DNA of 63,746 bases from an uncultured Butyrivibrio sp. (GTDB lineage Bacteria > Bacillota > Clostridia > Lachnospirales > Lachnospiraceae). Made by a program: the position numbers and the translations under genes. Below, one piece after another: positions 43,744-52,575 of this stretch. The stretch is taken from contig CAMORK010000005.1 of assembly GCA_946623755.1 (NCBI GenBank), positions 1-63,746 of the forward strand. The letters are read 5' to 3'. A model generated the notes under the pieces. It made no database searches and was not told the DNA's origin. It saw only the letters and a program-made list of their open reading frames with translations. Numbering within the stretch: position 1 is the stretch's first letter; each line of letters starts with the position of its first letter.

Positions 43744-46140
43744 TCAATTCATAGCAATCTTATGGATCTCATTGAGATATGTATAGTATGTTGTCTGATC
43801 AGGTGTGATAGTGTCAACATTGATTCTCTCTGTGCTGAAGATGTTGCAATCCTGTCTCTGATAAACAGGGATCTCGCATGCAAAATCAACAACGTAGTCA
43901 AGAGCCTCTTTGTAAAGAGCCTTACGAACTGCCTGATCTGTTACAGTTCTTGCCTCAAGAACAAGCTTATCAAGCTCATCTGAGTAGATTCTGTAGTGAC
44001 CTGCGCTACCACCCTCTGAGTGATAGATCTGGAACATATCAGGATCAAGAGTTGTCTGCCAAGCTGCGCACCAGAGCTCTGCTGTGCCGGCCTCAAGAGC
44101 ATTCCAAAGGATGGATGTATCTGAAAGGTCGTTGATCTGAAGATCAAAGCCGATAGTCTTAAGTGCCTCAGAAGCTGCTGTAAGGATACCGAATGAAGGG
44201 TGATCACCTGATCCGCCTCCACCGATCATTACTTCGTAGCCCATCTTAGCACCTTCAGGAGCTGCTGTAAGCTTGCCATCAGTTACTGTGTAGCCTGCTG
44301 CCTCGAAGTAGCCAAGAGCTGCCTGAAGAGCTGCTGCATACTTCTCATCCTCACTCATGCCTGCTGTGTAGATATCATTTCCGTTAACATCAACAGAGAA
44401 TGCTACCTTGTAGTCAGGATCTGAAGCCTGAGGAGCTGCCCATGATGTGTTTGAAATAGGATAGTTGATAACTGATGCAGCCTCACCGTAGTAAGAATCG
44501 ATTGTTACATCACGGTAAACTGAAATTACAGTTGCAATAGCCTTTCTAAGGTTTTTAGAAGCCTCGCTGCCGTTATCTCCGCCTACGCAAACGTTCTCAG
44601 AGTTCATACCGATGTAACCGTATCCTCTGTAGTCTGTAAGAACAGTTGTGAGCTTGTCACCTGAGATCTCACCGTTTGAGTTCTCGCCGGCGATCTGCTC
44701 AAGAGCTGACTTAGAAGCTGAAGGATCAGAGATATCAACTGTACCCTGAACTACACCGCTCTCCTTATCAGCATTTGATGTAACCTTGAACTGAAGGTTC
44801 TTAGTTACAGGAACGCCTTCCCAGTAGTTCTCGTTAGCTGTCATGTAAACGATCTTGTTCTCAAACTTCTCGAACTTGTAAGGGCCTGCTCCCATAGGAG
44901 TTGTTGTCTTAGCACGAACGCTTGAAAGGTCACCCTTCTCAAATCCGAACTTGTTGTTGTCGTAATCATACTTGGAAGGATCACCATAGTAGTGCATAGG
45001 TGAAACCATGATTGCAAGCTGGTAAATAGCTGTAGCATCAACCTCTGTAAGAGTAACCTTTACAGTGTAGTCATCAACCTTCTGAATACCCTCAACGTGA
45101 TCTACTGAATCACCTGTCTCAATAGCAACCTTGTAGTCATCTGAAAGGAAATCAAGGATTCCTGAATCAGCCTGCTCTGTGTCAGAAAGAGTAATTACAT
45201 CTCCTTCATAAGAAGTCATCATCTCATTCCAGAAATCTTCAGCTGTAGGAGCCTGTCCGCCTGCAACATCAAATGTTGTCTTTGTAGCAGATGTTGTGAT
45301 TGTTCCATCCTCGTTATCTGTAGCAAAGCCCCAGTTAGCCATTGCGTTAGCGATATCTGCCTTAGCAACTGCCTCTGTAGCTGCTGCGTAACCCTTAGCT
45401 GTGCAGTAGTCTGCGATTGACTGAGCAAACTGAGCACCTGCTGCAGGAAGATCTGTCTCGAAGAACTTCTTCTGCTGATCTTCTGTTACGAATGTGAAGT
45501 CTGTGTTATCAGCTCCGCCCTTAACAAGAAGGTTGAAGAGTGTATCTGATCCGCTTCTGTACTCTGCAAGACCCTTGATAGGAAGAGCGTATGTTGAAGC
45601 ACTTCCGTCATATGAAGGATCAACGTATACATAGTATGAGAAGATTACGTCATCAGCTGTGAGCTCCTCACCATCTGAGAACTTAACGCCCTTACGAAGC
45701 TTGAACTCATAGTCAACTGTTCCATCAGCGTTCTCTGTTACAACACAATCAGCAATTCCTTGATATGTGTAATCAGTTCCGTTGTAAGTCTTAGTCTCTC
45801 CCTCGATACCGTTGTAGATGAGCTCACCTGCACGGTCGTTACCAAGAAGAGCTACTGATGTGAAATCAGCTACACGCTGATCCGGTACGGATGCAGCAAA
45901 GAACTCGCTGAATTTCTCTGAGAAATCATCAGATGCAATTACGAGTGGTGCGTCAGAGCCTGATGCTGCTACTTCTTCTGTAGAAGCTGCTTCTGTTGCC
46001 TGATCACCGGTGTTTTCTGTTGCCTGCTGTGTGTCAGCGCCTGTATTGTCAGATGCGGGCTGCTGTGTGCCACATGCTGCTGTTCCAAGAACAAGAGAAG
46101 TAGCAAGAAGTACAGACAACACTTTGTTTCTGTTTTTCAT
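43744..46140 (-). CDS. oppA: Oligopeptide-binding lipoprotein OppA type, enlarged
   Basis: A 798-residue solute-binding protein of family 5. The signal ends with lipobox GTAACG and is followed by a Thr/Glu/Ala linker. Recognisable SBP_bac_5 features include KLRKGVKFSDGEELTADDV, NKFGFEKGD, and NENYWEGVPVTKNLQF. It is about 200 residues longer than usual for OppA; extra material lies between the ADDVIF segment and the central lobe. It captures peptides for OppBCDF. AAAGGAGG precedes ATG. The M3 peptidase gene is directly upstream. Confidence 0.92.
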   Translation of the reverse strand: MKNRNKVLSVLLATSLVLGTAACGTQQPASDNTGADTQQATENTGDQATEAASTEEVAASGSDAPLVIASDDFSEKFSEFFAASVPDQRVADFTSVALLGNDRAGELIYNGIEGETKTYNGTDYTYQGIADCVVTENADGTVDYEFKLRKGVKFSDGEELTADDVIFSYYVYVDPSYDGSASTYALPIKGLAEYRSGSDTLFNLLVKGGADNTDFTFVTEDQQKKFFETDLPAAGAQFAQSIADYCTAKGYAAATEAVAKADIANAMANWGFATDNEDGTITTSATKTTFDVAGGQAPTAEDFWNEMMTSYEGDVITLSDTEQADSGILDFLSDDYKVAIETGDSVDHVEGIQKVDDYTVKVTLTEVDATAIYQLAIMVSPMHYYGDPSKYDYDNNKFGFEKGDLSSVRAKTTTPMGAGPYKFEKFENKIVYMTANENYWEGVPVTKNLQFKVTSNADKESGVVQGTVDISDPSASKSALEQIAGENSNGEISGDKLTTVLTDYRGYGYIGMNSENVCVGGDNGSEASKNLRKAIATVISVYRDVTIDSYYGEAASVINYPISNTSWAAPQASDPDYKVAFSVDVNGNDIYTAGMSEDEKYAAALQAALGYFEAAGYTVTDGKLTAAPEGAKMGYEVMIGGGGSGDHPSFGILTAASEALKTIGFDLQINDLSDTSILWNALEAGTAELWCAAWQTTLDPDMFQIYHSEGGSAGHYRIYSDELDKLVLEARTVTDQAVRKALYKEALDYVVDFACEIPVYQRQDCNIFSTERINVDTITPDQTTYYTYLNEIHKIAMN

Positions 46141-46204
46141 AAACTTTCCTCCTTTAGTATTTATTTAAATGCCCCTCATAGAAAAGAAAGACAATTAAAT
46201 CATA

Positions 46205-47881
46205 TTAACCAAATATCTTGGCATTCATATTGTCAGCCAGTTCCTTGATGGTTCCGTCCTTAAACGGGCTCTTAAGTCCTACTTCATCAAGCATTGGCTC
46301 GTAGAAGTCCTTGGCTGAAAGCTTGCAGAGCTGTAAGTAGTGCTTCCATGCATCCTGGAAATCCTTGTCCATCCAGACCTTGAACTGCATGGCAACTACG
46401 CTGGCAAGAACATAATCAATATAGTAGAAGGGATTCCAGAAGATGTGTCCCTGTCTCTGCCAGTATCCGCCCTCTCCGAAGAACTCATCTCCGTCAAAGT
46501 CAAGCCATGGTCTGTAAGTCTTCTCAAGGTCCTTCCAAACCTGTTTTCTCTCAGCCGGAGTCATCTCAGGCTTGTCATATACGATATGCTGGAATTCGTC
46601 GACCATACATCCGTAAGGAATGAAGGTCACCGAATCCTGAAGATGCATCGTGAAATAATCATCAGCCCTGTCGCCGAAGAACTTATCCATCCAGCCATAG
46701 GTAAAATATTCCATTGACATGGAGTGGATCTCTGCTGTCTCCATCGTAATATCGTTGTGCTCAACTATCTCATCGTTTCTGGTAACATACCCTTGGAATG
46801 CATGTCCGCACTCGTGGGTGATAACATCAACATCTCCGCTTGTTCCGTTGAAGTTAGCAAAGATGATAGGTGACTTGTACTTAGGCAGGAAATCCATGTA
46901 TCCGCCGGCCTTCTTGGTCTTGCGTCCAAGTACATCGAAAAGTTCGTTCTCGATCATGAAATCAAAGAACTCTGCAGTCTCAGGAGAAAGCTCTTTGTAC
47001 ATCTCCTGACCGGCCTTCATGATCTCTTCCGGAGTTCCTGTAGGCTTGGGATTGCCGTTCTTAAAGAACATGTCATTGTCGTAGTACTTAAGCTCGTCTA
47101 CGCCGATCTGTTTCTTGCGCTGTTCCTGGATCTTGCATACAAAAGGAACAAAAGACTCTTTGATCTGCTTACGGAAATTCTCTACCTCAGCTCTTCTGTA
47201 TGAATTTCTGTTCATTCTGTTGTAGCCGAGTTCTACATAGTTATCATAACCAAGCTCTTTAGCCTGCTTGGTTCTGTTCTTGACCAGCTTATCATAGATG
47301 TCGTCAATTTCATCAGTTACTGACATAAAGTAATCTGAAAGAGCCTTCCATGCGCGCTTTCTGGTATCTCTGTCCTCACTTGTAAGGTATTTGCGAAGAA
47401 GTGAGATATTGCACTCCTCTCCGTCAAACATGATCTTGGCTGATGCGATCAGCTTGTCATACTTACTGATAAGAGCATTCTCTTCCTGCATAAGAGGAAG
47501 GATCTTATCATCGATTGACTTATTGGCAAGCTCAATGTTCTTAAAGGCCACCTTGCTGATTTTCTCCTCAAGGTAAGGTCTGTAAGGTGACTCAAAGAGT
47601 ACCTTATTATAATCATTTTGATACTTGAAGATCAGAGGTGTTATCTCATCGATATAGTCATTCTCCTTAGAGTAGAACTCCTCTGTTGTATCGATGTTAT
47701 GTCTGAAAACTCCAAGCTTGATGTTTGTCAGAACATCAGCCATGAACTCATAATATTTTTTATGAAGCTCAAACTGCTCCTCACCGCTCCCTGCATTTTT
47801 GCTGTCGATAATGAGCTGTTCAAAAAACTTTTTTACCTCATCCATATCAACTCTGTTGTATGGCATTTCAGAGCATTTCAT
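46205..47881 (-). CDS. M3 family oligoendopeptidase (PepF-like)
   Basis: A 558-residue zinc peptidase. The zinc site HECGH (356-360) lies in DVITHECGHAFQGY, with the third ligand Glu in METAEIHSMSMEYF (about 25 residues later). No signal peptide, so it works in the cytoplasm, cutting peptides of moderate length. Its place before oppA suggests that it degrades peptides brought in by the importer. It has a good promoter at 47932-47960. Confidence 0.93.
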   Translation of the reverse strand: MKCSEMPYNRVDMDEVKKFFEQLIIDSKNAGSGEEQFELHKKYYEFMADVLTNIKLGVFRHNIDTTEEFYSKENDYIDEITPLIFKYQNDYNKVLFESPYRPYLEEKISKVAFKNIELANKSIDDKILPLMQEENALISKYDKLIASAKIMFDGEECNISLLRKYLTSEDRDTRKRAWKALSDYFMSVTDEIDDIYDKLVKNRTKQAKELGYDNYVELGYNRMNRNSYRRAEVENFRKQIKESFVPFVCKIQEQRKKQIGVDELKYYDNDMFFKNGNPKPTGTPEEIMKAGQEMYKELSPETAEFFDFMIENELFDVLGRKTKKAGGYMDFLPKYKSPIIFANFNGTSGDVDVITHECGHAFQGYVTRNDEIVEHNDITMETAEIHSMSMEYFTYGWMDKFFGDRADDYFTMHLQDSVTFIPYGCMVDEFQHIVYDKPEMTPAERKQVWKDLEKTYRPWLDFDGDEFFGEGGYWQRQGHIFWNPFYYIDYVLASVVAMQFKVWMDKDFQDAWKHYLQLCKLSAKDFYEPMLDEVGLKSPFKDGTIKELADNMNAKIFG

Positions 47882-47931
47882 ATAGTAAACTCTCTTTCAA
47901 TTTATAAAATTTTTATAAAAATCACCAAACC

Positions 47932-47960
47932 ATTATACTGTATACAAACACTTTTAGCAA
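47932..47960 (-). promoter_or_regulatory. Promoter of the M3 peptidase gene
   Basis: On the minus strand TTGCTA (47955-47960), 17-base spacer and perfect TATAAT (47932-47937), 50 bases before the ATG. It probably also serves the opp genes downstream. Confidence 0.7.
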
Positions 47961-47998
47961 GGAAACTCTGTATAACTGCACCACGTTAAAGTTCAGTA

Positions 47999-48289
47999 TC
48001 AACCTTGCTTTCCGGAAGACTGACGAATCATGTCTTCGACAACGATGTCATAAATCTCTCCGATGGTGTTGCAATACTCCAAAACCTTCCATGGTTCATT
48101 GGTATGAAAATGGATCTTAACAAGATCTTCATCACCTGCAGCAATAAGGCTGTTTCCCTCAAAATTCTCTGTGATGTAATCTGCTATCTCATCCTCATCG
48201 AGGTCCTTATCTCTTCTATCTATAAGAAGCTGCGTGTCATAGCGATATGCAAACTGATCATCTTCTGCATCGATTGAATTAATTCCCAT
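47999..48289 (-). CDS. Stand-alone FakA (YloV) C-terminal domain-like protein
   Basis: A 96-residue protein that matches only the last part of the fatty-acid kinase FakA/YloV: EDDQFAYRYDTQLLI, DEDEIADYITENFEGNSLIA and GDEDLVKIHFHTNEPWKVLEYC. FakA is about 550 residues with an N-terminal kinase domain; none is present here, and the upstream sequence holds the end of the AlkD-like gene. AAGGAGG before the ATG at 48289 shows that it is translated as a small gene and is not just a remnant. Fatty acid or protein binding is a guess. Confidence 0.75.
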   Translation of the reverse strand: MGINSIDAEDDQFAYRYDTQLLIDRRDKDLDEDEIADYITENFEGNSLIAAGDEDLVKIHFHTNEPWKVLEYCNTIGEIYDIVVEDMIRQSSGKQG

Positions 48290-48332
48290 TATTTTTTCCT
48301 CCTTATAAAAATAAAGCCAGAAGTCCATTATA

Positions 48333-49022
48333 TCAGATTTTAATTTTTAGTCTACGCAAATATGTCTTTTGCTCATCTGTTATACGATAGCTCTCCACAG
48401 ACTTCTGTATTGCCTTGTTATGAGTCCAGACAGAGAGCCTCTTTTCCTCAATAAACGGAAGTATACTATCGTACTGCTTGGCCAGGGCCGTTGCAAAGTA
48501 CCAGGCTATCATCATGTTGATGTAATACTCATCGGAACGTACCTGTGCCACCATCTCCGGATAAGATATGTCAAAGTCCTCATCAAGGAAATGCTGCATA
48601 AGCATTCCGATTGCAAACCTGACCGTATAGGTATGATCAGAACCAATCCACTTTTGAATATGGGAAAAGAGCTCTTTCCTATGTTTTTTAAACACCTTGG
48701 GCGACATCTGATCACAGGTTGCCCAATTGTCTACATAAGGGAGAAACGCCTCCAGCGCTTTCATGCACTCATCAAAATCCTTGATCTCAGATATAGCAAA
48801 TGCGTGAAGCTGATTCTCATCAAAGTATCTGTGAGGAAGGTCTGAAAAAAACTCCTCCAGCTCTCCGGCTTTATATAGCTCTTTTGCCAGCTTTCTGAGT
48901 GCAGGGGTCCTGATGCCGATAAACTCCTTCTGCTCCACCGATGGTATGAGTCCCTGCTGAAAATCCCTGTACTTAGTGTCCTGAAGCTCAAACAGCTTTT
49001 CTCTGATACCCTCAACAGTCAT
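48333..49022 (-). CDS. DNA alkylation repair protein (AlkD-like HEAT repeat)
   Basis: A 229-residue all-helical protein of the AlkD family: GIRTPALRKLAKELYKAG, FLPYVDNWATCDQMSPKVF (with the catalytic-type Trp/Asp), WYFATALAKQYDSILPFIEE. AlkD-type glycosylases remove alkylated bases without flipping them out. The family in Clostridia has many uncharacterised members, so activity is likely but unproved. AGGAGGC precedes ATG. The FakA-C-like gene follows by 43 bases. Confidence 0.88.
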   Translation of the reverse strand: MTVEGIREKLFELQDTKYRDFQQGLIPSVEQKEFIGIRTPALRKLAKELYKAGELEEFFSDLPHRYFDENQLHAFAISEIKDFDECMKALEAFLPYVDNWATCDQMSPKVFKKHRKELFSHIQKWIGSDHTYTVRFAIGMLMQHFLDEDFDISYPEMVAQVRSDEYYINMMIAWYFATALAKQYDSILPFIEEKRLSVWTHNKAIQKSVESYRITDEQKTYLRRLKIKI

Positions 49023-49128
49023 ATTTTCTGCCTCCTTACTCCTTTACTATCCATTCTATCAAAGAAATTGCCCGTTGTTACCATTTCGTAGTAATATTTG
49101 TATATTGAGGGGAATGCGAGGGATATAA

Positions 49129-50058
49129 ATGGAAACACTCACAGGTAATACCTTTTATTTTGATTTTGAAGTCACACTTATGGAATGGTTGCAACGCGTG
49201 CTGGGTCCCGCAGGAGCAAGCATTGTTTCGACGTTCTCAGCCCTGGGCGAAGAGTTCTTTTTGATACTGCTGCTGGCTTTCACCTACTGGTGCTACGACA
49301 AGAAAGTCGGGGAGCGCATCGGCAGTGTAATGATTCTCGGAACTATAATCAATCCTCTTATAAAAAATATATTCTGGCGAAGGCGCCCGTATTTTGACCA
49401 TGAAGCCATAGAATGTTACAGGCCTCTTGATAAAAAGCATGATCTGTACGACATCGCTGCTCAGGGTCTTTCCTTTCCAAGCGGACACTCGACTAACGTC
49501 GCTATAGCATTTGGCTTTATTGCTCTGGAAGTCAAAAAAAAATGGGTCACAATACTCTGCGGTATCATCATTTTTCTGGTAGGTTTTTCAAGAATCGCCG
49601 TCGGTGTGCACTATCCCACTGATGTTCTTTTTGGATGGATATCGGGGTTCTTTTGCATATGGCTCCTTGCCTTCCTCAGAAAGAAGGTTCCCGAGGAAAA
49701 GACCTGGCTTCTTTATCTAATTATTTTCCTTGTGTCATGCCTTGGACTCTTTTATTGCAAGACCACTGACTACTTTACCTGTCTTGGCCTTGTAGGCGGA
49801 ATCTATGGTGCCTTCGAATTCGAAAAGAGATTTGTTCATTTCAAAAATACAAAAAATCCTCTGATATGCATCCTGAGGATTTTCTGTGGTGTCGCAATTT
49901 ATCTTATTCTTAATGAAGTTCTCAAGCTGCCCTTTAGCAGGGAATTTCTAGATTCAGGAACTCTCCTTGCAGGCGTTGTAAGAAGCATAAGGTATATGAT
50001 CGTATCCTTTATCACTGTGGGCGTTTACCCGTTCTCCTTCAGACTTATTAACAAGTGA
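49129..50058 (+). CDS. Membrane PAP2 family phosphatase
   Basis: A 309-residue protein with about eight membrane segments and the three-part PAP2 signature: KNIFWRRRPYF (KxxxxxxRP), SFPSGHSTN, SRIAVGVHYPTD. It hydrolyses lipid phosphates such as undecaprenyl or phosphatidic acid phosphates. GAGGG precedes ATG. It is one of few plus-strand genes here, facing the MFS gene. Confidence 0.92.
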   Translation: METLTGNTFYFDFEVTLMEWLQRVLGPAGASIVSTFSALGEEFFLILLLAFTYWCYDKKVGERIGSVMILGTIINPLIKNIFWRRRPYFDHEAIECYRPLDKKHDLYDIAAQGLSFPSGHSTNVAIAFGFIALEVKKKWVTILCGIIIFLVGFSRIAVGVHYPTDVLFGWISGFFCIWLLAFLRKKVPEEKTWLLYLIIFLVSCLGLFYCKTTDYFTCLGLVGGIYGAFEFEKRFVHFKNTKNPLICILRIFCGVAIYLILNEVLKLPFSREFLDSGTLLAGVVRSIRYMIVSFITVGVYPFSFRLINK

Positions 50059-50062
50059 TTTC

Positions 50063-51151
50063 TCATGCAAATATAAGTCCAAAGATGGGTGATAATACTA
50101 TCATCACCATGGAAAAAGCAAAAGAATTAACTGACATAAGAGTTGCTCGCTGATCTGAAGGAATCATCGTGTTAAGCAGTATATCCGTCCTTACCTGAAC
50201 AAAGTTATCAGAGAACGCACCGATAAAACCGCCTATTATCATAAGATAAATATTCCCCGTAAACACGGAAGCAAAGGCTAACATAACGCCGATTGTCGCG
50301 ATAATCCCAATCCGTCTGTATCTCTTTTCCGGAAAATACTCCGTCGCTTTGGCTCCTATTGCTGCGCCTATTCCCATGATAAACAGAACCGGACCCAGCC
50401 AGAAGTTACTAAGCCCCAGCAGTGGGAGTTTGGCCTGTAAAAAGAACAGTATCAGGATATCCACTGCTCCGATAAGTGAATTAAAAATAATGATGAGCCT
50501 TGCCTTTCTGTTACTTCTTATAAACAGCAGGCTCTCTGAAATCACTTTCTTAAATCTCTCAGAAGCAGAAGTAACGTTTTGAAGTTTCGTCCTTACATCC
50601 CTCAGCGACAGCGCTATGAGCACTGTGATAAAGCCAACAACTGCATCTGCCATGTAAGCTTTTTTGTATCCCAGGAAAAGAGCCAGTCCTGCAAGGAGCG
50701 TTCCCACAGAGCCAAATATCTGGTATATCATAAGGTCTGTTGATGCAAACTTATCGTACTCACTCTCAATTCCGGCCTCTTTAAGGCTGTCATAGGCAAG
50801 AGCCTCTCTGGTTCCGGATGCCAGATTGTAACTCAGCGCATTTACTGCGATAGCGAAGGCTACTGTAAAAAAGTCTTTAGAGACTATCATAAGCAGCGAT
50901 GAAATGATCACCATTACTCTTCCTGCCACCATGGTCTTTCTGCGGCCAAAGACATCCGAGATGACTCCCGAAGGGATCTCAAAGGTAAGGCTGGTTATAT
51001 GGAAAATGCTCTCCAATAAACCTATCTCCACTGTACTAAAGCCTCTTGCGGCAAGCAGTGCCACCCAGGCTGCACCTGCTATGGCAAGGCCTGATACGGC
51101 ATCTATTCCAAGTAGTTTATTGATCTGTTTTTTAGCTGTTTTCTTATCCAT
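50063..51151 (-). CDS. Major facilitator superfamily transporter
   Basis: A 362-residue protein with about eleven or twelve membrane segments and MFS motif A as SGVISDVFGRRKTMVAGR between segments 2 and 3. It looks like a drug or sugar efflux type, but the substrate cannot be told. A TTG start seven codons upstream would overlap the preceding stop; I prefer the ATG at 51151, with weak AAGAG upstream. The start remains uncertain. Confidence 0.85.
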   Translation of the reverse strand: MDKKTAKKQINKLLGIDAVSGLAIAGAAWVALLAARGFSTVEIGLLESIFHITSLTFEIPSGVISDVFGRRKTMVAGRVMVIISSLLMIVSKDFFTVAFAIAVNALSYNLASGTREALAYDSLKEAGIESEYDKFASTDLMIYQIFGSVGTLLAGLALFLGYKKAYMADAVVGFITVLIALSLRDVRTKLQNVTSASERFKKVISESLLFIRSNRKARLIIIFNSLIGAVDILILFFLQAKLPLLGLSNFWLGPVLFIMGIGAAIGAKATEYFPEKRYRRIGIIATIGVMLAFASVFTGNIYLMIIGGFIGAFSDNFVQVRTDILLNTMIPSDQRATLMSVNSFAFSMVMIVLSPIFGLIFA

Positions 51152-51168
51152 CTGTTTCAGGCTCTTTT

Positions 51169-51834
51169 TCAAAGAAACATCAGACTGACGCCGATGAGGA
51201 TCTGACCTGCGTAGTACAGGACAATGTTGGAAATCCTGAAGCTCTCCCGGAACTTTTTTCCGAAGGTGTTGATGATAAGAACAATATCGCTGATAAGAAA
51301 CAGAAAGGCTCCCAAGGCGAATATCGCTGTAAACGCCGACGGTTTAGAAATAAGGTTACCTACTGCAACTGCATTCATCAGCATGATGGCTCCGATGTAG
51401 ATCACGCCAAAGATCTTAAACGGCAGTTTCGCAGAAATGTTCTGAAACAGCCTTAGGATCAAGATTCCTGCAAGTGCAAGTCCTATCGCAATGCATATCT
51501 TCCAGTTCGTGGACATCTCGAGTATTGCGATAAGATACACAATGTGTCCTGCCAGGAAAACGAGGATGCCAATAAGAAACGCCAGCTGCCCTCTCTTCTT
51601 GAAGATGAATCTTAAGTTCAGCAATATGTCGGCTATAAATCCCAAGATAAGGCCATAGATAAGAAGTGTTGCCACATTGCCTCCCGGGCTGTTCATGACT
51701 CCTATCAGAACAAAACAAAGAGAGGCAAATCCCTTCCAGACATCAGCCAATACATATTTATTATGCATTTCGGCTCTTAAGAATATCGTTGCAAAAAAGG
51801 CACATAAAGCAGTTAGGATTATGACCTGCAGCAT
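51169..51834 (-). CDS. YhhN/TMEM86 family lysoplasmalogenase-like membrane protein
   Basis: A 221-residue protein with seven or eight membrane segments and the family stretches GLILGFIADILLNLRF and GAFLFLISDIVLIINTF (paired acids within the membrane, thought to be catalytic). Lysoplasmalogenases cleave the vinyl ether bond of lysoplasmalogens; many anaerobic Clostridia contain plasmalogens, which fits. AAAGGAGA precedes ATG. Confidence 0.85.
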   Translation of the reverse strand: MLQVIILTALCAFFATIFLRAEMHNKYVLADVWKGFASLCFVLIGVMNSPGGNVATLLIYGLILGFIADILLNLRFIFKKRGQLAFLIGILVFLAGHIVYLIAILEMSTNWKICIAIGLALAGILILRLFQNISAKLPFKIFGVIYIGAIMLMNAVAVGNLISKPSAFTAIFALGAFLFLISDIVLIINTFGKKFRESFRISNIVLYYAGQILIGVSLMFL

Positions 51835-51855
51835 ATTATTTCTCCTTTATTTATG

Positions 51856-52518
51856 TCAGGCTGTTGGATACTTAGCGGGATCATTTTCATCAGCCTGGAT
51901 TCTCTTAATATGCTCCAGGGCCTCTGCATCAATCTCTTTTCCCACATAATACTTGTTGCGGTCTTCTTCCGTTATCTTTCTGATAACACGGCAGGGATTA
52001 CCTGCTGCCACACACCACTCAGGAATGTCTTTGGTCACCACAGAGCCTGCACCTATCACAGTGTTAGCGCCGATGGTTACGCCGGGGCAGATAACAACGT
52101 TTCCGCCGATCCAGACGTTGTCGCCTATTGTGACATCTATACCGTACTCATACATTGTATTTCTGGTGGCGGGATGAACCGGGTGGCCTGCTGTGTAAAT
52201 TGCAACATTAGGCGCCATCTGTACATTGTCACCGATGCGGATCATTCCCACATCCAGCATAGTGCAGTTATAGTTTGCAAAAAAGTTCTTGCCGATCTCT
52301 ATATGAGTTCCGTAGTCGCAGTAAAATGGCGGATTTACAAAAGAGCCTTCTCCGCATTTTCCAAACAGCTCTCTGATGATCTTTCTGATGGAATCAAAAT
52401 CTGACCTGTCCACCGTGTTAAGCTTCTGCGTGATTCGACGCGCAACCTTCTGCTGCTCAAACACTGCATCGTCGGAGATGTAAACAAGGCCCTGATCTCT
52501 TCTCTCTATGTTATTCAA
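51856..52518 (-). CDS. Maltose/galactoside O-acetyltransferase family (hexapeptide)
   Basis: A 220-residue acyltransferase of the LbH MAT/GAT group: NPPFYCDYGTHIEIGKNFFAN in pieces, AIYTAGHPVHPATR with catalytic His, GDNVWIGGNVVICPGVTIG and GAGSVVTKDIPEWCVAAGNP. It transfers acetyl from acetyl-CoA to a sugar hydroxyl. There is no ATG at the 5' end: a TTG at 52518, eight bases after GGAGGAGG, is the likely start. The C-terminus is a little longer than in MAA. Confidence 0.88.
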   Translation of the reverse strand: MNNIERRDQGLVYISDDAVFEQQKVARRITQKLNTVDRSDFDSIRKIIRELFGKCGEGSFVNPPFYCDYGTHIEIGKNFFANYNCTMLDVGMIRIGDNVQMAPNVAIYTAGHPVHPATRNTMYEYGIDVTIGDNVWIGGNVVICPGVTIGANTVIGAGSVVTKDIPEWCVAAGNPCRVIRKITEEDRNKYYVGKEIDAEALEHIKRIQADENDPAKYPTA

Positions 52519-52575
52519 AATCCAATCCTCCTCCAAACTCTACCTATTAAAATTATACCATGATGAATGACGCGC

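Noticed and set aside
51151..51172. TTG start of the MFS gene overlapping the lysoplasmalogenase stop
   Set aside because: Possible, but no ribosome site fits; the ATG at 51151 is the more usual start and keeps all membrane segments.
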